Source of the DNA: Thioalkalivibrio versutus
GTDB lineage: Bacteria > Pseudomonadota > Gammaproteobacteria > Ectothiorhodospirales > Ectothiorhodospiraceae
DNA: 64,000 bases
Reading direction: 5' to 3'
Assembly (NCBI RefSeq): GCF_001999325.1
Contig: NZ_MVAR01000023.1
Span: 62,001 to 126,000 of the forward strand
Positions 8,238 to 16,043 of the stretch are shown here, piece after piece. Within the stretch, counting starts at the first letter, position 1; the number at the start of each line of letters is the position of its first letter. The notes beneath the pieces were generated by a model. That model ran no database searches, was not told the DNA's origin, and saw nothing but the letters and a program-made list of their open reading frames with translations. Made by a program: the position numbers and the translations under genes.

Positions 8238-9620
8238 CTAAAATCCGGGACAAGTGACGTCAGTTTGATCACACCATTGGCGATAGAACTCCCCTGCGTT
8301 ATTGGCCAAGGGGGCTCCGTCTGTTGTGGTATCCCAACCGAGGAAATCGACGATCTGCTCGTTCGCGTCTTCGGGCGCGGACTTCGCTTGAGTGGGGGTG
8401 CGCTGCCCCGTGATTTGGTCGAATACAAAGTGCTGGCCAAAATCGATGAGTTGATAGTCATCGTCGAAATAATCCGCGTAATCAACGTTTGGACCACCTG
8501 CGCTTTCACGTGTCACGTACTCCGGAGGGGCGCTGTCACTGGCGTCGAACGCCGGTGGCAGCCAGGTGGGGCGGATACCGTCGGCGGAGTCGCGCTCGAC
8601 GAGGGCCTGCACCAGCGGGTGGGTCATCCCGAGCTCTGCGCGCTGCCATATCCCGCTGCCCCGGAAGGCCCGGCGGATCGAGACGGACGGTTCGGTGACT
8701 CGGGGTTCGTTATCCCCCGAATCTGCGAGGTCGAACTCGGGGTCGCCCACTGCGATTGCGCCACTTTGGTCGGACACGTCGATTTGAGAGTCGCGGACGG
8801 CGATATTGCCGAACCATCCCCGTCCCACGTAGCATCGATAAAAGAACGTCTCGGGTTCGAATTCAGGGATGTCGTTGTTTACGCAATAGCCGGAATCGGA
8901 GACGCGGGCACGCAGAGTATCGAATTGATCGTCGTCAAATAGACGGATTACCAACCCCGAGATCGTGCTGAATCCCAGAGAAAGGTCGGTTTCGAGAAGA
9001 ACGGTCTCGGTCCCGTCCGTGTCAATGCGGACCAGTTGGCGACGATCATCATCTGCGCGCATCTCCATCCGTCCAAACCCTCGGTCATCAGGCAGCTCGG
9101 CCAGCGTCGTTGCGTCTGACGGGTCAATTGGGTCCCCGCCAGTGCGGGCGTCACCGGAGGGCGATGCGATATTCTGGCCGCCGGGGAGGCGTCCCCGCGC
9201 CTGGTTAAGGCTCAGAAGGGGGTCGGTCCAGTAGAGTACGCTCGCGACTTGAACGCTCTGTTCTTCATCTCTCGCGTTGTCCCAGAATGCTGTCAGCTCG
9301 ATTGTGGTGGTGCCATCGAGGGAGTTGATGGTTCCTTCGTCAAGCTCAAAACGAAAATTTGCATTGGTCCCGGTGAAGCCTTCGGTCAATGCATCCTTCG
9401 CAAGGTTGAAATCTGTCTCCGTGAGGGAATCACGCATCTTGTCGATGCGGGACTCCATGACCTGGACGGCTTCCGCCCGGGCCTTGGAGTCTGCCGTCGA
9501 GACCATCAGGTCCCCGTACAGCTTGGACAACGCAAGGATTCCGAGGCCGATCACCGCCAAGGCAATTAGTGCCTCGATCAACGTGATTCCGAACGTGCGC
9601 TGTTTAGGGTGAGACATCAT
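8238..9620 (-). CDS. PilV-like large minor pilin
   Basis: Prepilin-like protein, last gene of a minor pilin operon. The N-terminus MMSHPKQRTFG is a prepilin leader cut after G11; the mature end ITLIEALIALAVIGLGILAL carries Glu at +5 (E16) and matches the PilV group. At 460 residues it is more than twice the usual PilV length. The C-terminal 300 residues are acidic, Asp-rich and contain a few Cys (GYCVNND, FYRCYVGRGWFG, WCDQTDVTC) that could form disulfides. AGAGG lies 8-12 bases before the ATG pair. A role as a tip or near-tip subunit is inferred; homologues with shorter tails only prime assembly. Confidence 0.75.
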   Translation of the reverse strand: MMSHPKQRTFGITLIEALIALAVIGLGILALSKLYGDLMVSTADSKARAEAVQVMESRIDKMRDSLTETDFNLAKDALTEGFTGTNANFRFELDEGTINSLDGTTTIELTAFWDNARDEEQSVQVASVLYWTDPLLSLNQARGRLPGGQNIASPSGDARTGGDPIDPSDATTLAELPDDRGFGRMEMRADDDRRQLVRIDTDGTETVLLETDLSLGFSTISGLVIRLFDDDQFDTLRARVSDSGYCVNNDIPEFEPETFFYRCYVGRGWFGNIAVRDSQIDVSDQSGAIAVGDPEFDLADSGDNEPRVTEPSVSIRRAFRGSGIWQRAELGMTHPLVQALVERDSADGIRPTWLPPAFDASDSAPPEYVTRESAGGPNVDYADYFDDDYQLIDFGQHFVFDQITGQRTPTQAKSAPEDANEQIVDFLGWDTTTDGAPLANNAGEFYRQWCDQTDVTCPGF

Positions 9621-9687
9621 CTTTGAACCTCTGTACGCGAAGCGTGACGGGGCTGTCGTTGGATGCAGGCGGGCGGTGGTGCTTGCT

Positions 9688-10986
9688 TTAGTCAACGCCA
9701 TGGGTCCAGTCGCGCCAGCTTCCAGATACCAGAGAGCGTGCCCCTACGCTGCCCGCACCGCCAGCTGCGATCGGATCAAAGTAGAAGAAGGGTGTACCGG
9801 AGACCTCTGCGTCGTCAGGTACGTCCGTACGCCCCTGGACAATGGCGGCACCAAAGAACCGGGGATTGCCTCGCGCGATAAGGTCGCCGGTAATGTAGAG
9901 AATGCCGTGAAAGTCTTGGAAATTACCCGTTGTCCTGAGGTCACCTTCCACAACTAGCAGTACGGGGTTTTCGCGGCTACCCAAGGTCCCAGTCAGTTCG
10001 GCATCGCCTTCGATCCAGATCGTCTGGCCCCATTCGCTTGCGTCAAATTCGAATCGGTCTCCGTTTGATTCGAGGACATTTTCGATTTGGTTTTCCTTGT
10101 ATGACTCCATGCTGGAGCCCATGAATGATTCGAAGAACTCATCTCCGGTGACGCCAAAGTTGTCGTCTCGGTCGATGACATCAAGGCCCAGCAGGTCACC
10201 GCGAGACTCCTGGACATAAGTCCCGTCCCCGTCCAGAGGGACTGGGTCTGGGTTGGCTGGGTCCGTGGAAGGGCGGGATTCGCCCTCGCGCAAGAGGAAA
10301 CTGTTACCTGTACCACCACCGCTGATGTTGATTTCACCACCGGAGCGGATGGTGGTGTCCGTGTACGCGTTGTAAACCGCAGCTGTACCGGAGATTGCGA
10401 GGCCTCCTCGTGTCACGAGGGGATTGTCAGGTGGATTCGCGATTGATGGACCGGCCTGTACGCCGACCAGTATCGCCTTCCGTCCGGCTCGGTCATCGCT
10501 CCAGCCGCAAGAAAGGGCCACGGCATTCCGGATGTTTGTTTCTTCGTCAGCGCTGGTGAGCAGCAAAGGATCGCCGGAAGCAGAGTTTAGGTTGGCCACT
10601 GCTTGAGCAAAGGCGTCCGGAGTATTGCCGCAGATTGCATCCGCGGTGCCGAAGGCTTCACTCGCAGCCGTAGGCGCAAGGAAGGCCGCTCGGGCCGCGT
10701 ATCGGTCTGTCTCCAGCATGAGGAACGAATCTCCATTGTCTTCCCAGCCCGGGGGGCGGTTGTTCTCCGCTGCGTAGGCCAGTGCTACTTCCAGTCCCGC
10801 CTGCGCGGCGTTGTTGGTCTGTTTCATGCGCAATTCGTTGGCTGACATGCGCTGTTCGAGAATGGCGGTCTGGGAGGCGAAGATGATCACCAGGGTGATG
10901 GCGACCAGGATGATCACCGTGATCAACAGGGTCGCAAGGCCTTTCTGGTGGCCTCTGCGCGGTAACCTGGAAAAATACGATGTCAT
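9688..10986 (-). CDS. PilX-like minor pilin with long C-terminal domain
   Basis: PilX N-terminal domain protein of the minor pilin operon, 432 residues. The leader ends QKG16 followed by LATLLITVIILVAITLVIIFA; as in PilX and GspK there is no Glu at +5. Next comes the typical helix EQRMSANELRMKQTNNAAQAGLEVALAYAAE. The C-terminal half (about 200-432) has repeated short strands with Gly and Asn turns (GDAELTGTLGSRENPVLLVVEG, then GDLRTTGNF), suggestive of a beta-helix. Usual PilX is 170-220 residues. GGAG lies 8 bases before the ATG. It sits between pilW and the PilV-like gene. A surface or adhesive role for the tail is inference. Confidence 0.72.
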   Translation of the reverse strand: MTSYFSRLPRRGHQKGLATLLITVIILVAITLVIIFASQTAILEQRMSANELRMKQTNNAAQAGLEVALAYAAENNRPPGWEDNGDSFLMLETDRYAARAAFLAPTAASEAFGTADAICGNTPDAFAQAVANLNSASGDPLLLTSADEETNIRNAVALSCGWSDDRAGRKAILVGVQAGPSIANPPDNPLVTRGGLAISGTAAVYNAYTDTTIRSGGEINISGGGTGNSFLLREGESRPSTDPANPDPVPLDGDGTYVQESRGDLLGLDVIDRDDNFGVTGDEFFESFMGSSMESYKENQIENVLESNGDRFEFDASEWGQTIWIEGDAELTGTLGSRENPVLLVVEGDLRTTGNFQDFHGILYITGDLIARGNPRFFGAAIVQGRTDVPDDAEVSGTPFFYFDPIAAGGAGSVGARSLVSGSWRDWTHGVD

Positions 10987-11008
10987 GCAGTTGCTCCGTT
11001 GTAGCGGG

Positions 11009-11824
11009 TCAGTCGTCGCTACCATTAAAGATTCGCGCGTTGCGGACTCCGACGGTCAGGCTGGTATCTCGGTCGTCGCTGTCAGTGAACGAGACCCGTG
11101 TGTCGGGCTCGTCGGCGTGCTGCGCATCCAGCTGGATGGTTACGCGTCGGTTCTCGAAGTAAAAATCTTCGTCGCCGCCGTTGTCGGGGCAAAGGCCGGC
11201 TGTCTCGGTGGCGTTCCCGTCTGCGTTTAGGTGCAGGCAGGACGACCGGTCAAGCGAGAAGTCGAGCAGGGTGACGTTAGTTGTTGTCGGGTCTGTGAGG
11301 GTTTCCCAGCCGTCATTCTGGTCACATGATCCGGTTGACTCGATCTGGCCGGTCAGCATCTGAATCGAATTCCCTGCCAGGCGGTAGCCGAACACGTACT
11401 GTTCGTCGATCTCGTCCAGTGCCTGCAACGGATCCTCGATGATGTAGCCGTAAGTTGGGTCGTAGCTGAGCAGGATGCAGCTGCCGCCTTCGTGAATTGC
11501 CAGGTTCAGGTCCGAGGCCATGAAGGGGTTTCTCGGAAGCGCATCGGATTCTTCGTCGAACTCAATGCGGTCGGGGTGCGAATAGCCCGTGCGACGGATG
11601 TCGTTGGCCATTAGATCCAGCGCAATGCGCGTTTCCTGCGTAAGCCGGGCTTCCTGGGTGACGAAGGTGGCGCCTCGTATGGCCGTGATGTATAGGGCAA
11701 TCACCGCGGCGATCACGATCGTTCCGACCAGGATCCCGATCATCAGCTCGATGAGCGTGAAGCCCCCAGCGCCGTTGCGGCGGCGCGAAGGAATCGGCGC
11801 AGTGTTTCTAGCTCGGTTCAGCAT
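11009..11824 (-). CDS. pilW: PilW-like minor pilin
   Basis: Minor pilin of the PilW family, 271 residues. The prepilin site is G21 before [19 protein letters not shown], with Glu +5 at E26. It is followed by the family helix EARLTQETRIALDLMANDIRRTGY, then an acidic globular domain with several Cys (GSCILLSYD, GSCDQND, SSCLHL, GLCPDN). The start overlaps the end of fimT by 7 bases, and pilX follows after 22 bases. In other bacteria PilW, PilX, PilV and FimU/FimT form the initiation complex at the pilus tip. Confidence 0.85.
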   Translation of the reverse strand: MLNRARNTAPIPSRRRNGAGGFTLIELMIGILVGTIVIAAVIALYITAIRGATFVTQEARLTQETRIALDLMANDIRRTGYSHPDRIEFDEESDALPRNPFMASDLNLAIHEGGSCILLSYDPTYGYIIEDPLQALDEIDEQYVFGYRLAGNSIQMLTGQIESTGSCDQNDGWETLTDPTTTNVTLLDFSLDRSSCLHLNADGNATETAGLCPDNGGDEDFYFENRRVTIQLDAQHADEPDTRVSFTDSDDRDTSLTVGVRNARIFNGSDD

Positions 11825-12369
11825 TCGCTATACGCCCCCATGGCACGGTTGGTTCCGCAGGCGCGAGGACGTCCGATCGGATTGATCTGGACCTGCATCA
11901 CAAAGTTGTTTGGCGATGACGTGAAGAGGAGATCGGACCGGTCGCCCTGCACGGTGCCGCGCACGTGATTGAAGGTGATGGTCTGTTCGCCCGTCATCGA
12001 GACATTGCGGTAATCATCCGAGCTGGTCGTGCGCAGCACTGCGTCCTCGTCACCTGCCATCACGATGGTGCATGCGTTCGCGGCGGCCGGGTCCTCGACC
12101 GTGCAATCGCAGGCGGGTGTGCTTGTTATGCCGTGACACCAGGCGTCGCCGTCCACCTGGCTCACGAAGCGGATATCGCGCCCCTGCTTGATGGCCTCGG
12201 TGCGGGCCATCTGGATCTGGTCGAGGGCGCTTTCGGCGGCGCCGATTACACGGCGCTGCTCGGCGAGGTTGAAGGCTGGGGCGGCCAGCGTGACCAGGAT
12301 CACCAGCACGGCGATGGTGATCATGAGCTCGATCAGGGTGAAGCCGAAGGGTTTTTGTGGTGCGGCCAT
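11818..12369 (-). CDS. fimT: FimT/GspH-like minor pilin
   Basis: First gene of the minor pilin operon, 183 residues from the chosen ATG. The leader MAAPQKPFG is cut before [20 protein letters not shown]; Glu +5 is E14. The family helix RRVIGAAESALDQIQMARTEAIKQGRDIRF follows and the C-terminus has the GspH/FimT pattern INPIGRPRACG. Cys pairs (WCHGITSTPACDC and ACGTNRAMGAYSEC) may form disulfides. An upstream in-frame ATG would add 14 residues; neither start has a clear ribosome binding site. FimT proteins in some species bind DNA during uptake; that is not shown here. Confidence 0.82.
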   Translation of the reverse strand: MAAPQKPFGFTLIELMITIAVLVILVTLAAPAFNLAEQRRVIGAAESALDQIQMARTEAIKQGRDIRFVSQVDGDAWCHGITSTPACDCTVEDPAAANACTIVMAGDEDAVLRTTSSDDYRNVSMTGEQTITFNHVRGTVQGDRSDLLFTSSPNNFVMQVQINPIGRPRACGTNRAMGAYSEC

Positions 12370-12558
12370 GCGCGGTCCCCGGGCAGGAGGTAGGGAGGTC
12401 TCGACTCCCATTATACGGTTTGGGGTATCTTGGGCATGTCGTCTGGCTACCGCTCGTCGTGCGAATGCTTCCACTCGCGATATTGACAGGGCTCGCTGGC
12501 GGGCGGTTGTGGTGGAATCGGGTTTGGCGAAAACGGAAGTCTCCGAGGGGATAGAGCG

Positions 12559-12972
12559 ATGAAGGCAGCAAACACGAAGGCGCTGGGATTTACCCTGATC
12601 GAGCTGATGATCGTGGTCGCGGTCGTGGCCATCCTGGCGGCAATCGCTTACCCGTCGTACCAGAACTACATCTTGAAGTCGCAACGAGCGGATGCGCATG
12701 ACTCACTACTGCGTATTCAGATGGAACAGGAGCGCTGGCGGGCAAATAATCCGGCCTACACCGGAGACCTTTCGGATCTGGGGCTGACCGCCGAATCGGA
12801 CGATGGGCATTACCAGCTGGCGATATCCAACGAGTCGGGGTCGAGCTTTACCGCGACCGCCACCGCGCAGGGGCGCCAGGCGAATGACTCCAATTGTCAG
12901 AGCATTACGCTCGCGGTTACCGGAGGGAGCGCGGACCGGGATGGAACCCCGGGTGGCGATGATTGCTGGTGA
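12559..12972 (+). CDS. pilE: PilE-like type IV pilin
   Basis: Short type IV pilin of the PilE group, 137 residues, divergent from the fimT-pilW-pilX-pilV operon. [10 protein letters not shown] is the leader, cut before [24 protein letters not shown]; Glu +5 is E15. The mature part has the alpha1 continuation [20 protein letters not shown] and a C-terminal Cys pair (DSNCQ ... DDCW) that would close the D-region loop. GAGGGGAT lies 6-13 bases before the ATG. A perfect TTGACA at 12483-12488 lies upstream but no convincing -10 box pairs with it. It resembles minor pilins with the YPSYQNY motif more than the bulk pilin PilA. Confidence 0.86.
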   Translation: MKAANTKALGFTLIELMIVVAVVAILAAIAYPSYQNYILKSQRADAHDSLLRIQMEQERWRANNPAYTGDLSDLGLTAESDDGHYQLAISNESGSSFTATATAQGRQANDSNCQSITLAVTGGSADRDGTPGGDDCW

Positions 12973-13017
12973 TCCGTACGTTCCTGACCGAACGTTTTTC
13001 GCGCGCTGAGGACAACG

Positions 13018-13551
13018 CTAGTCAGGACAGCTCTTCGATGGCTCGCTTCGCGGCCGCCCGATGCTGCTGACAATTACGCGCCGGCCTTCGTGGCCGTTGC
13101 CGCAAACGGTAAAGCTGCCCATCTGCAGTGCGCCGCTCGTGCGCCGGGTTGTTCCCCGGGCTACGTAGGACACGTAGTCCCGGACCGGGGTGTTCCCCTT
13201 GATCGAGAGCATGTCCTGTAGCCCTGGATTCTCGTAGCCGATGAGTGGGTCTTCCTCGGAGCGCTCGCCCGAGTGTTCCGGGTCGGCAAACCAGATCCAG
13301 CCGTATGCCCAGTCGCCGTCTTCGCGGCAGGTCTCGCCGTCGCTGGACGGACAAAGGGTAACGCGCTCGTTGCGCTTGATCGCCTCGCTGCGTGCAAGAT
13401 GCATGGCGTTGAGCAGGCTGTTGGTGGCGCCGATGACGCGTTGACGCTCGAGCATCTGGTTGAAGCCCGGGGCGGCGAGCATGGCCAGGATGGCGAGCAC
13501 GCCCAGCGCGACCATCAGCTCGATGGCCGTAACTCCCTTGCAGGTCCGCAT
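13018..13551 (-). CDS. Second FimT/GspH-like minor pilin
   Basis: A second FimT-type prepilin, 177 residues, convergent with the PilE-like gene. The leader MRTCKG is short and cut before VTAIELMVALGVLAILAMLA, with Val instead of the usual Phe at +1 and Glu +5 at E11. The helix RQRVIGATNSLLNAMHLARSEAIKRNERVTLCPS is characteristic of the family, and VIVSSIGRPRSE is the C-terminal signature. It is paralogous to the gene at 11818-12369, sharing RRVIGA/QRVIGA and the ARxEAIK motif. The gap to pilE (45 bases) is too short for much regulation. Confidence 0.82.
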   Translation of the reverse strand: MRTCKGVTAIELMVALGVLAILAMLAAPGFNQMLERQRVIGATNSLLNAMHLARSEAIKRNERVTLCPSSDGETCREDGDWAYGWIWFADPEHSGERSEEDPLIGYENPGLQDMLSIKGNTPVRDYVSYVARGTTRRTSGALQMGSFTVCGNGHEGRRVIVSSIGRPRSEPSKSCPD

Positions 13552-13833
13552 CGTCGTCTCCTCCCTGAGATCGCGTGCATGCGAGAGCATAGACGAGCGC
13601 GGCGCCCGAGGCCACGGGCCCGTCGGGTGGTGCTGGAACGTTGCCGGTGACAGGTTGCCTACAAGTCAGAGGTCCCGGCAGGCATGCGGGCGGTGGTTTT
13701 GGCTGGATGCCGCGGATGCGACAGGAGATTGCTTGGCTTCGCTCGCAATGACGGGGCGGTGTAGCGATGTCATTCGTAACGACGCGGCGTGTCAGGTGCG
13801 GGGGAATTGAAGGTGCTGGAGGTTAGCAGGGTC

Positions 13834-14700
13834 ATGGTGAAGGACGTGCAGCGGATGGATCAGGCGGATCTGCTGGATTTGCAGCAGCAGGCGGCGCGTC
13901 AGGCGGGGGTGTCGGTTGGGTTTCGTGACGACGCGCGTTCCGGCGCGTCGACGCCGGAGCTGCAGGTGATTCCGGCCGGGGAGTTCGAGATGGGTTCGGA
14001 TGCCTCGGAGTACGGCCATCAGCCACACGAGGCACCGCGGCGCTTCGTGGCGCTGGAGCGACCCTTTGCGCTGGGGCGCTATCAAGTCACCCGCGAGGAG
14101 TGGGAGGCCTTCCAGGCGGCGACCGGCTGGGAACCCTGGGAGTGGCTGGTGTGGCCCAGCACCCCGCGCATGCCGATCTTCAACATCAAGCCGGACAGCA
14201 TCCAGCAGTATCTCGACTGGCTGAGCGAGGAGACGGGCAAGCGCTATCGCCTGCCGACCGAGGCGGAGTGGGAATACGCCTGTCGGGCGGGCACGCGCAC
14301 GCCGTTCGCCTTTGGCGAGGTGGTGGGGTGCCGCGACGTGCACTTCAATTCGCTGTTTCCGTACGAGGAGCGGCGCCAGCGGCGCAGGTGGTATATCCCG
14401 GCGTGTTTCCCGTTGTCGCGCCCGCTGGATGTGGGCAGCTTCCAGCCGAACCTCTGGGGGCTGTACGACATGCACGGTAACGTGCAGGAGTTCACCTCCA
14501 CCCCCTGGCACGACGGACACCAGTCGCTGCCGCGTGACGGCGTCTATCGCCGAGACCCGGAAAACGAGTGGGTGGTGACCAAGGGTGGCTCCTGGTTCGA
14601 CCCTGCCGTGAACACGCGCAGCGCCGCCCGTCGCCGCCGCAACATCGACGAGATGGACACCAATCTGGGCTTCCGCGTCCTGCGCGAGTTGGACGATTAG
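13834..14700 (+). CDS. FGE-sulfatase (SUMF1) domain protein
   Basis: Protein with a formylglycine-generating-enzyme-like fold, 288 residues from the chosen ATG. Typical blocks are VIPAGEFEMGSDASEYGHQP, YQVTREEWEAF, YRLPTEAEWEYACRAGT, LYDMHGNVQEF, TKGGSWFD and a final NLGFRVLREL. The C-terminal segment RSAARRRRNIDEMDTNLGFRVL lacks the active-site Cys pair of true FGE, so it is unlikely to oxidise sulfatase cysteines. GGAGG lies 11 bases before this ATG; in-frame GTG codons at 13789 and 13813 are alternatives. Relatives act in many roles, from iron oxidases to ligand binding. No partner is apparent nearby. Confidence 0.78.
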   Translation: MVKDVQRMDQADLLDLQQQAARQAGVSVGFRDDARSGASTPELQVIPAGEFEMGSDASEYGHQPHEAPRRFVALERPFALGRYQVTREEWEAFQAATGWEPWEWLVWPSTPRMPIFNIKPDSIQQYLDWLSEETGKRYRLPTEAEWEYACRAGTRTPFAFGEVVGCRDVHFNSLFPYEERRQRRRWYIPACFPLSRPLDVGSFQPNLWGLYDMHGNVQEFTSTPWHDGHQSLPRDGVYRRDPENEWVVTKGGSWFDPAVNTRSAARRRRNIDEMDTNLGFRVLRELDD

Positions 14701-14717
14701 TCGCTTCGCCCGAGGGC

Positions 14718-14802
14718 AATGCGTTTCGCTGCGCTCAACGCATCCTACGGCGTTCGGGTAATTATCGAGGGTAGGGTGCACTGAGCGAAGCGAACTGCAC
14801 CG
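14718..14802. repeat. Inverted pair of GTAGGRTGC-family repeats left of higBA
   Basis: Left copy in reverse orientation (14718-14750, ending GCATCCTACGG) and right copy forward (14771-14802, GTAGGGTGCACTGAGCGAAG). Same family as 1578-1660. It ends just before the higBA promoter; a further copy lies directly after higA. Confidence 0.72.
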
Positions 14803-14807
14803 CGTGT

Positions 14808-14847
14808 TTACCGCTTACCGTTAAGCGTTATATCATGTGACCATGAT
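14808..14847 (+). promoter_or_regulatory. Promoter and operator region of higBA
   Basis: TTTACC (14808-14813) and TATATC (14830-14835) with 16 bases between them form a candidate promoter. Two perfect dyads overlap it: CGCTTA-CCGT-TAAGCG (14812-14827) lies in the promoter spacer, and ATCATG-TGAC-CATGAT (14832-14847) covers the -10 box and the higB start codon. HigA-type repressors bind such dyads. With this -10 box the transcript would start at or next to the higB ATG. Confidence 0.5.
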
Positions 14848-15121
14848 CAGAAGCTTTCGGTGTAGGGAAACCCGGGCACTGTTCGAAACGGGCAGAAGTC
14901 GACGTTGGTCAAGCGTCCGAACGATCGCGGAACGCAAGCTGATCCAGCTTCAAGCGGCGGAGACGCTGCAGGATTTGCGGTCACCGCCGGGAAACCGGCT
15001 GGAACCCCTGTCTGGTGACCGCGCAGGACAGCACAGCATTCGCATCAACGCCCGGTGGCGCATCTGTTTCCGGTGGACCGACGAGGGTGCCGAGGACGTG
15101 GAGATCGTCGATTACCATTGA
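14843..15121 (+). CDS. higB: HigB-like toxin
   Basis: Toxin of the HigB/RelE-plasmid killer family, 92 residues, placed before its antitoxin as is usual for higBA. Family features are [58 protein letters not shown] and the C-terminal [21 protein letters not shown]. Members are ribosome-dependent mRNA endonucleases. The ATG at 14843 is preferred; an in-frame GTG six bases earlier is possible. No ribosome binding site precedes it and the putative -10 box is only 7 bases away, so translation may be leaderless. Confidence 0.9.
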   Translation: MIRSFRCRETRALFETGRSRRWSSVRTIAERKLIQLQAAETLQDLRSPPGNRLEPLSGDRAGQHSIRINARWRICFRWTDEGAEDVEIVDYH

Positions 15122-15145
15122 AGGGTTCCCGAAGGAGGTTAGAGC

Positions 15146-15445
15146 ATGACTACAAACGGTATGCGGCCCATCCATCCAGGCGAGGTCCTGCGCGAGGAGT
15201 TTCTTGCTCCGCTAGGGCTTAGTGTGAACGCGCTTGCCGGGGCATTGCACGTGCCGACGACGCGCATGAATGACATTGTGCGCGAGCGCCGGGGCGTCTC
15301 CGCCGACACGGCCATGAGGCTGGCGCGTTATTTCGGCACAACTGAACGTTTCTGGCTAAACCTGCAGGTTGAATACGAATTGCGGCGTGCCCAGATCGAA
15401 CTCGCCGACCGCGTGCGTAGCGAGATCGAACCCCGCGCCGCGTGA
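15146..15445 (+). CDS. higA: HigA-like antitoxin
   Basis: Antitoxin of the pair, 99 residues, an XRE-type helix-turn-helix protein. The N-terminus MRPIHPGEVLREEFLAPLGLSVNALAGALHVPTTRMNDIVRERR is diagnostic for the HigA family; the recognition helix lies around TTRMNDIVRE. AAGGAGG is 9 bases before the ATG. It starts 24 bases after higB. HigA should neutralise HigB and repress the operon through the dyads at 14812-14847. A palindromic repeat follows 12 bases after the stop. Confidence 0.92.
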   Translation: MTTNGMRPIHPGEVLREEFLAPLGLSVNALAGALHVPTTRMNDIVRERRGVSADTAMRLARYFGTTERFWLNLQVEYELRRAQIELADRVRSEIEPRAA

Positions 15446-15457
15446 TAACGGTTGGAC

Positions 15458-15489
15458 GTAGGGTGCACTGAGCGAAGCGAATTGCACCG
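15458..15489 (+). repeat. GTAGGRTGC-family repeat right of higBA
   Basis: Single forward copy beginning GTAGGGTGCACTGAGCGAAG, nearly identical to the copy at 14771-14802. Together they bracket the higBA module as direct repeats about 690 bases apart. Confidence 0.7.
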
Positions 15490-15503
15490 TTTGCAGGAAG
15501 GGG

Positions 15504-16043
15504 CTACAGCCAGCGGGCGAGCCAGAGGCGCAGGCGCAGTTCGAGCGGCGGAGCGTAACCCTGCTTGCGGAAGACGATTTCGCCGTCGGGTGTGATGATG
15601 AAGCTGGCCGGGACGCCGCGCACGTTGTAGCGCGCGGCGAGGGCGCCCTCCGGGTCGTTGATCACGGCGAGTTCGCGCTCCTGTTCGGTCATGTGTTCGA
15701 GCAGCTCTTCGTCCACGCCGGACTGCATGGCGACCGTCAGAACCGGGTGGCCTTGCGACAGGCGCACGATTTCGCCTGCCTCCAGGCGGCAGATCGGGCA
15801 CCAGGTGGCCCAGAAGTGCAGCAGCATGGGTTCGTCCGCGTAGTCCGCAAGCGACACGGGTGTGCCGTCCAGCAAAAGGGCCTCGAATTGGGGCGCCGGG
15901 CCCTCGACCATGTCGCGCGCCATCCAGGCGCGCACCGCCAGGAAGATCACCAGCGCGAGCCCGATCTGGATGCCCCAGCTGAGCGCGCGGCGGCGCCGCG
16001 AGGGCTTGGGGCGTTTCGGCTTTTCTGGCGGGGTCTCGGTCAA
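15504..16043 (-). CDS. Membrane-anchored TlpA-like thiol:disulfide oxidoreductase
   Basis: Thioredoxin-fold protein facing the periplasm, 179 residues. A basic N-terminus (KPKRPKPSRRRR) precedes one membrane segment at about 22-40; the redox site is C82-P-I-C85 in HFWATWCPICRLEAG and the cis-Pro loop is RGVPASF. This architecture fits protein disulfide reductases of the TlpA/ScsD type. The start is a TTG whose bases overlap the stop of the upstream gene (TTGA), so the two are translationally coupled. ScsD-like proteins help against copper stress, but no copper gene is adjacent. The partner substrate is unknown. Confidence 0.8.
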   Translation of the reverse strand: MTETPPEKPKRPKPSRRRRALSWGIQIGLALVIFLAVRAWMARDMVEGPAPQFEALLLDGTPVSLADYADEPMLLHFWATWCPICRLEAGEIVRLSQGHPVLTVAMQSGVDEELLEHMTEQERELAVINDPEGALAARYNVRGVPASFIITPDGEIVFRKQGYAPPLELRLRLWLARWL

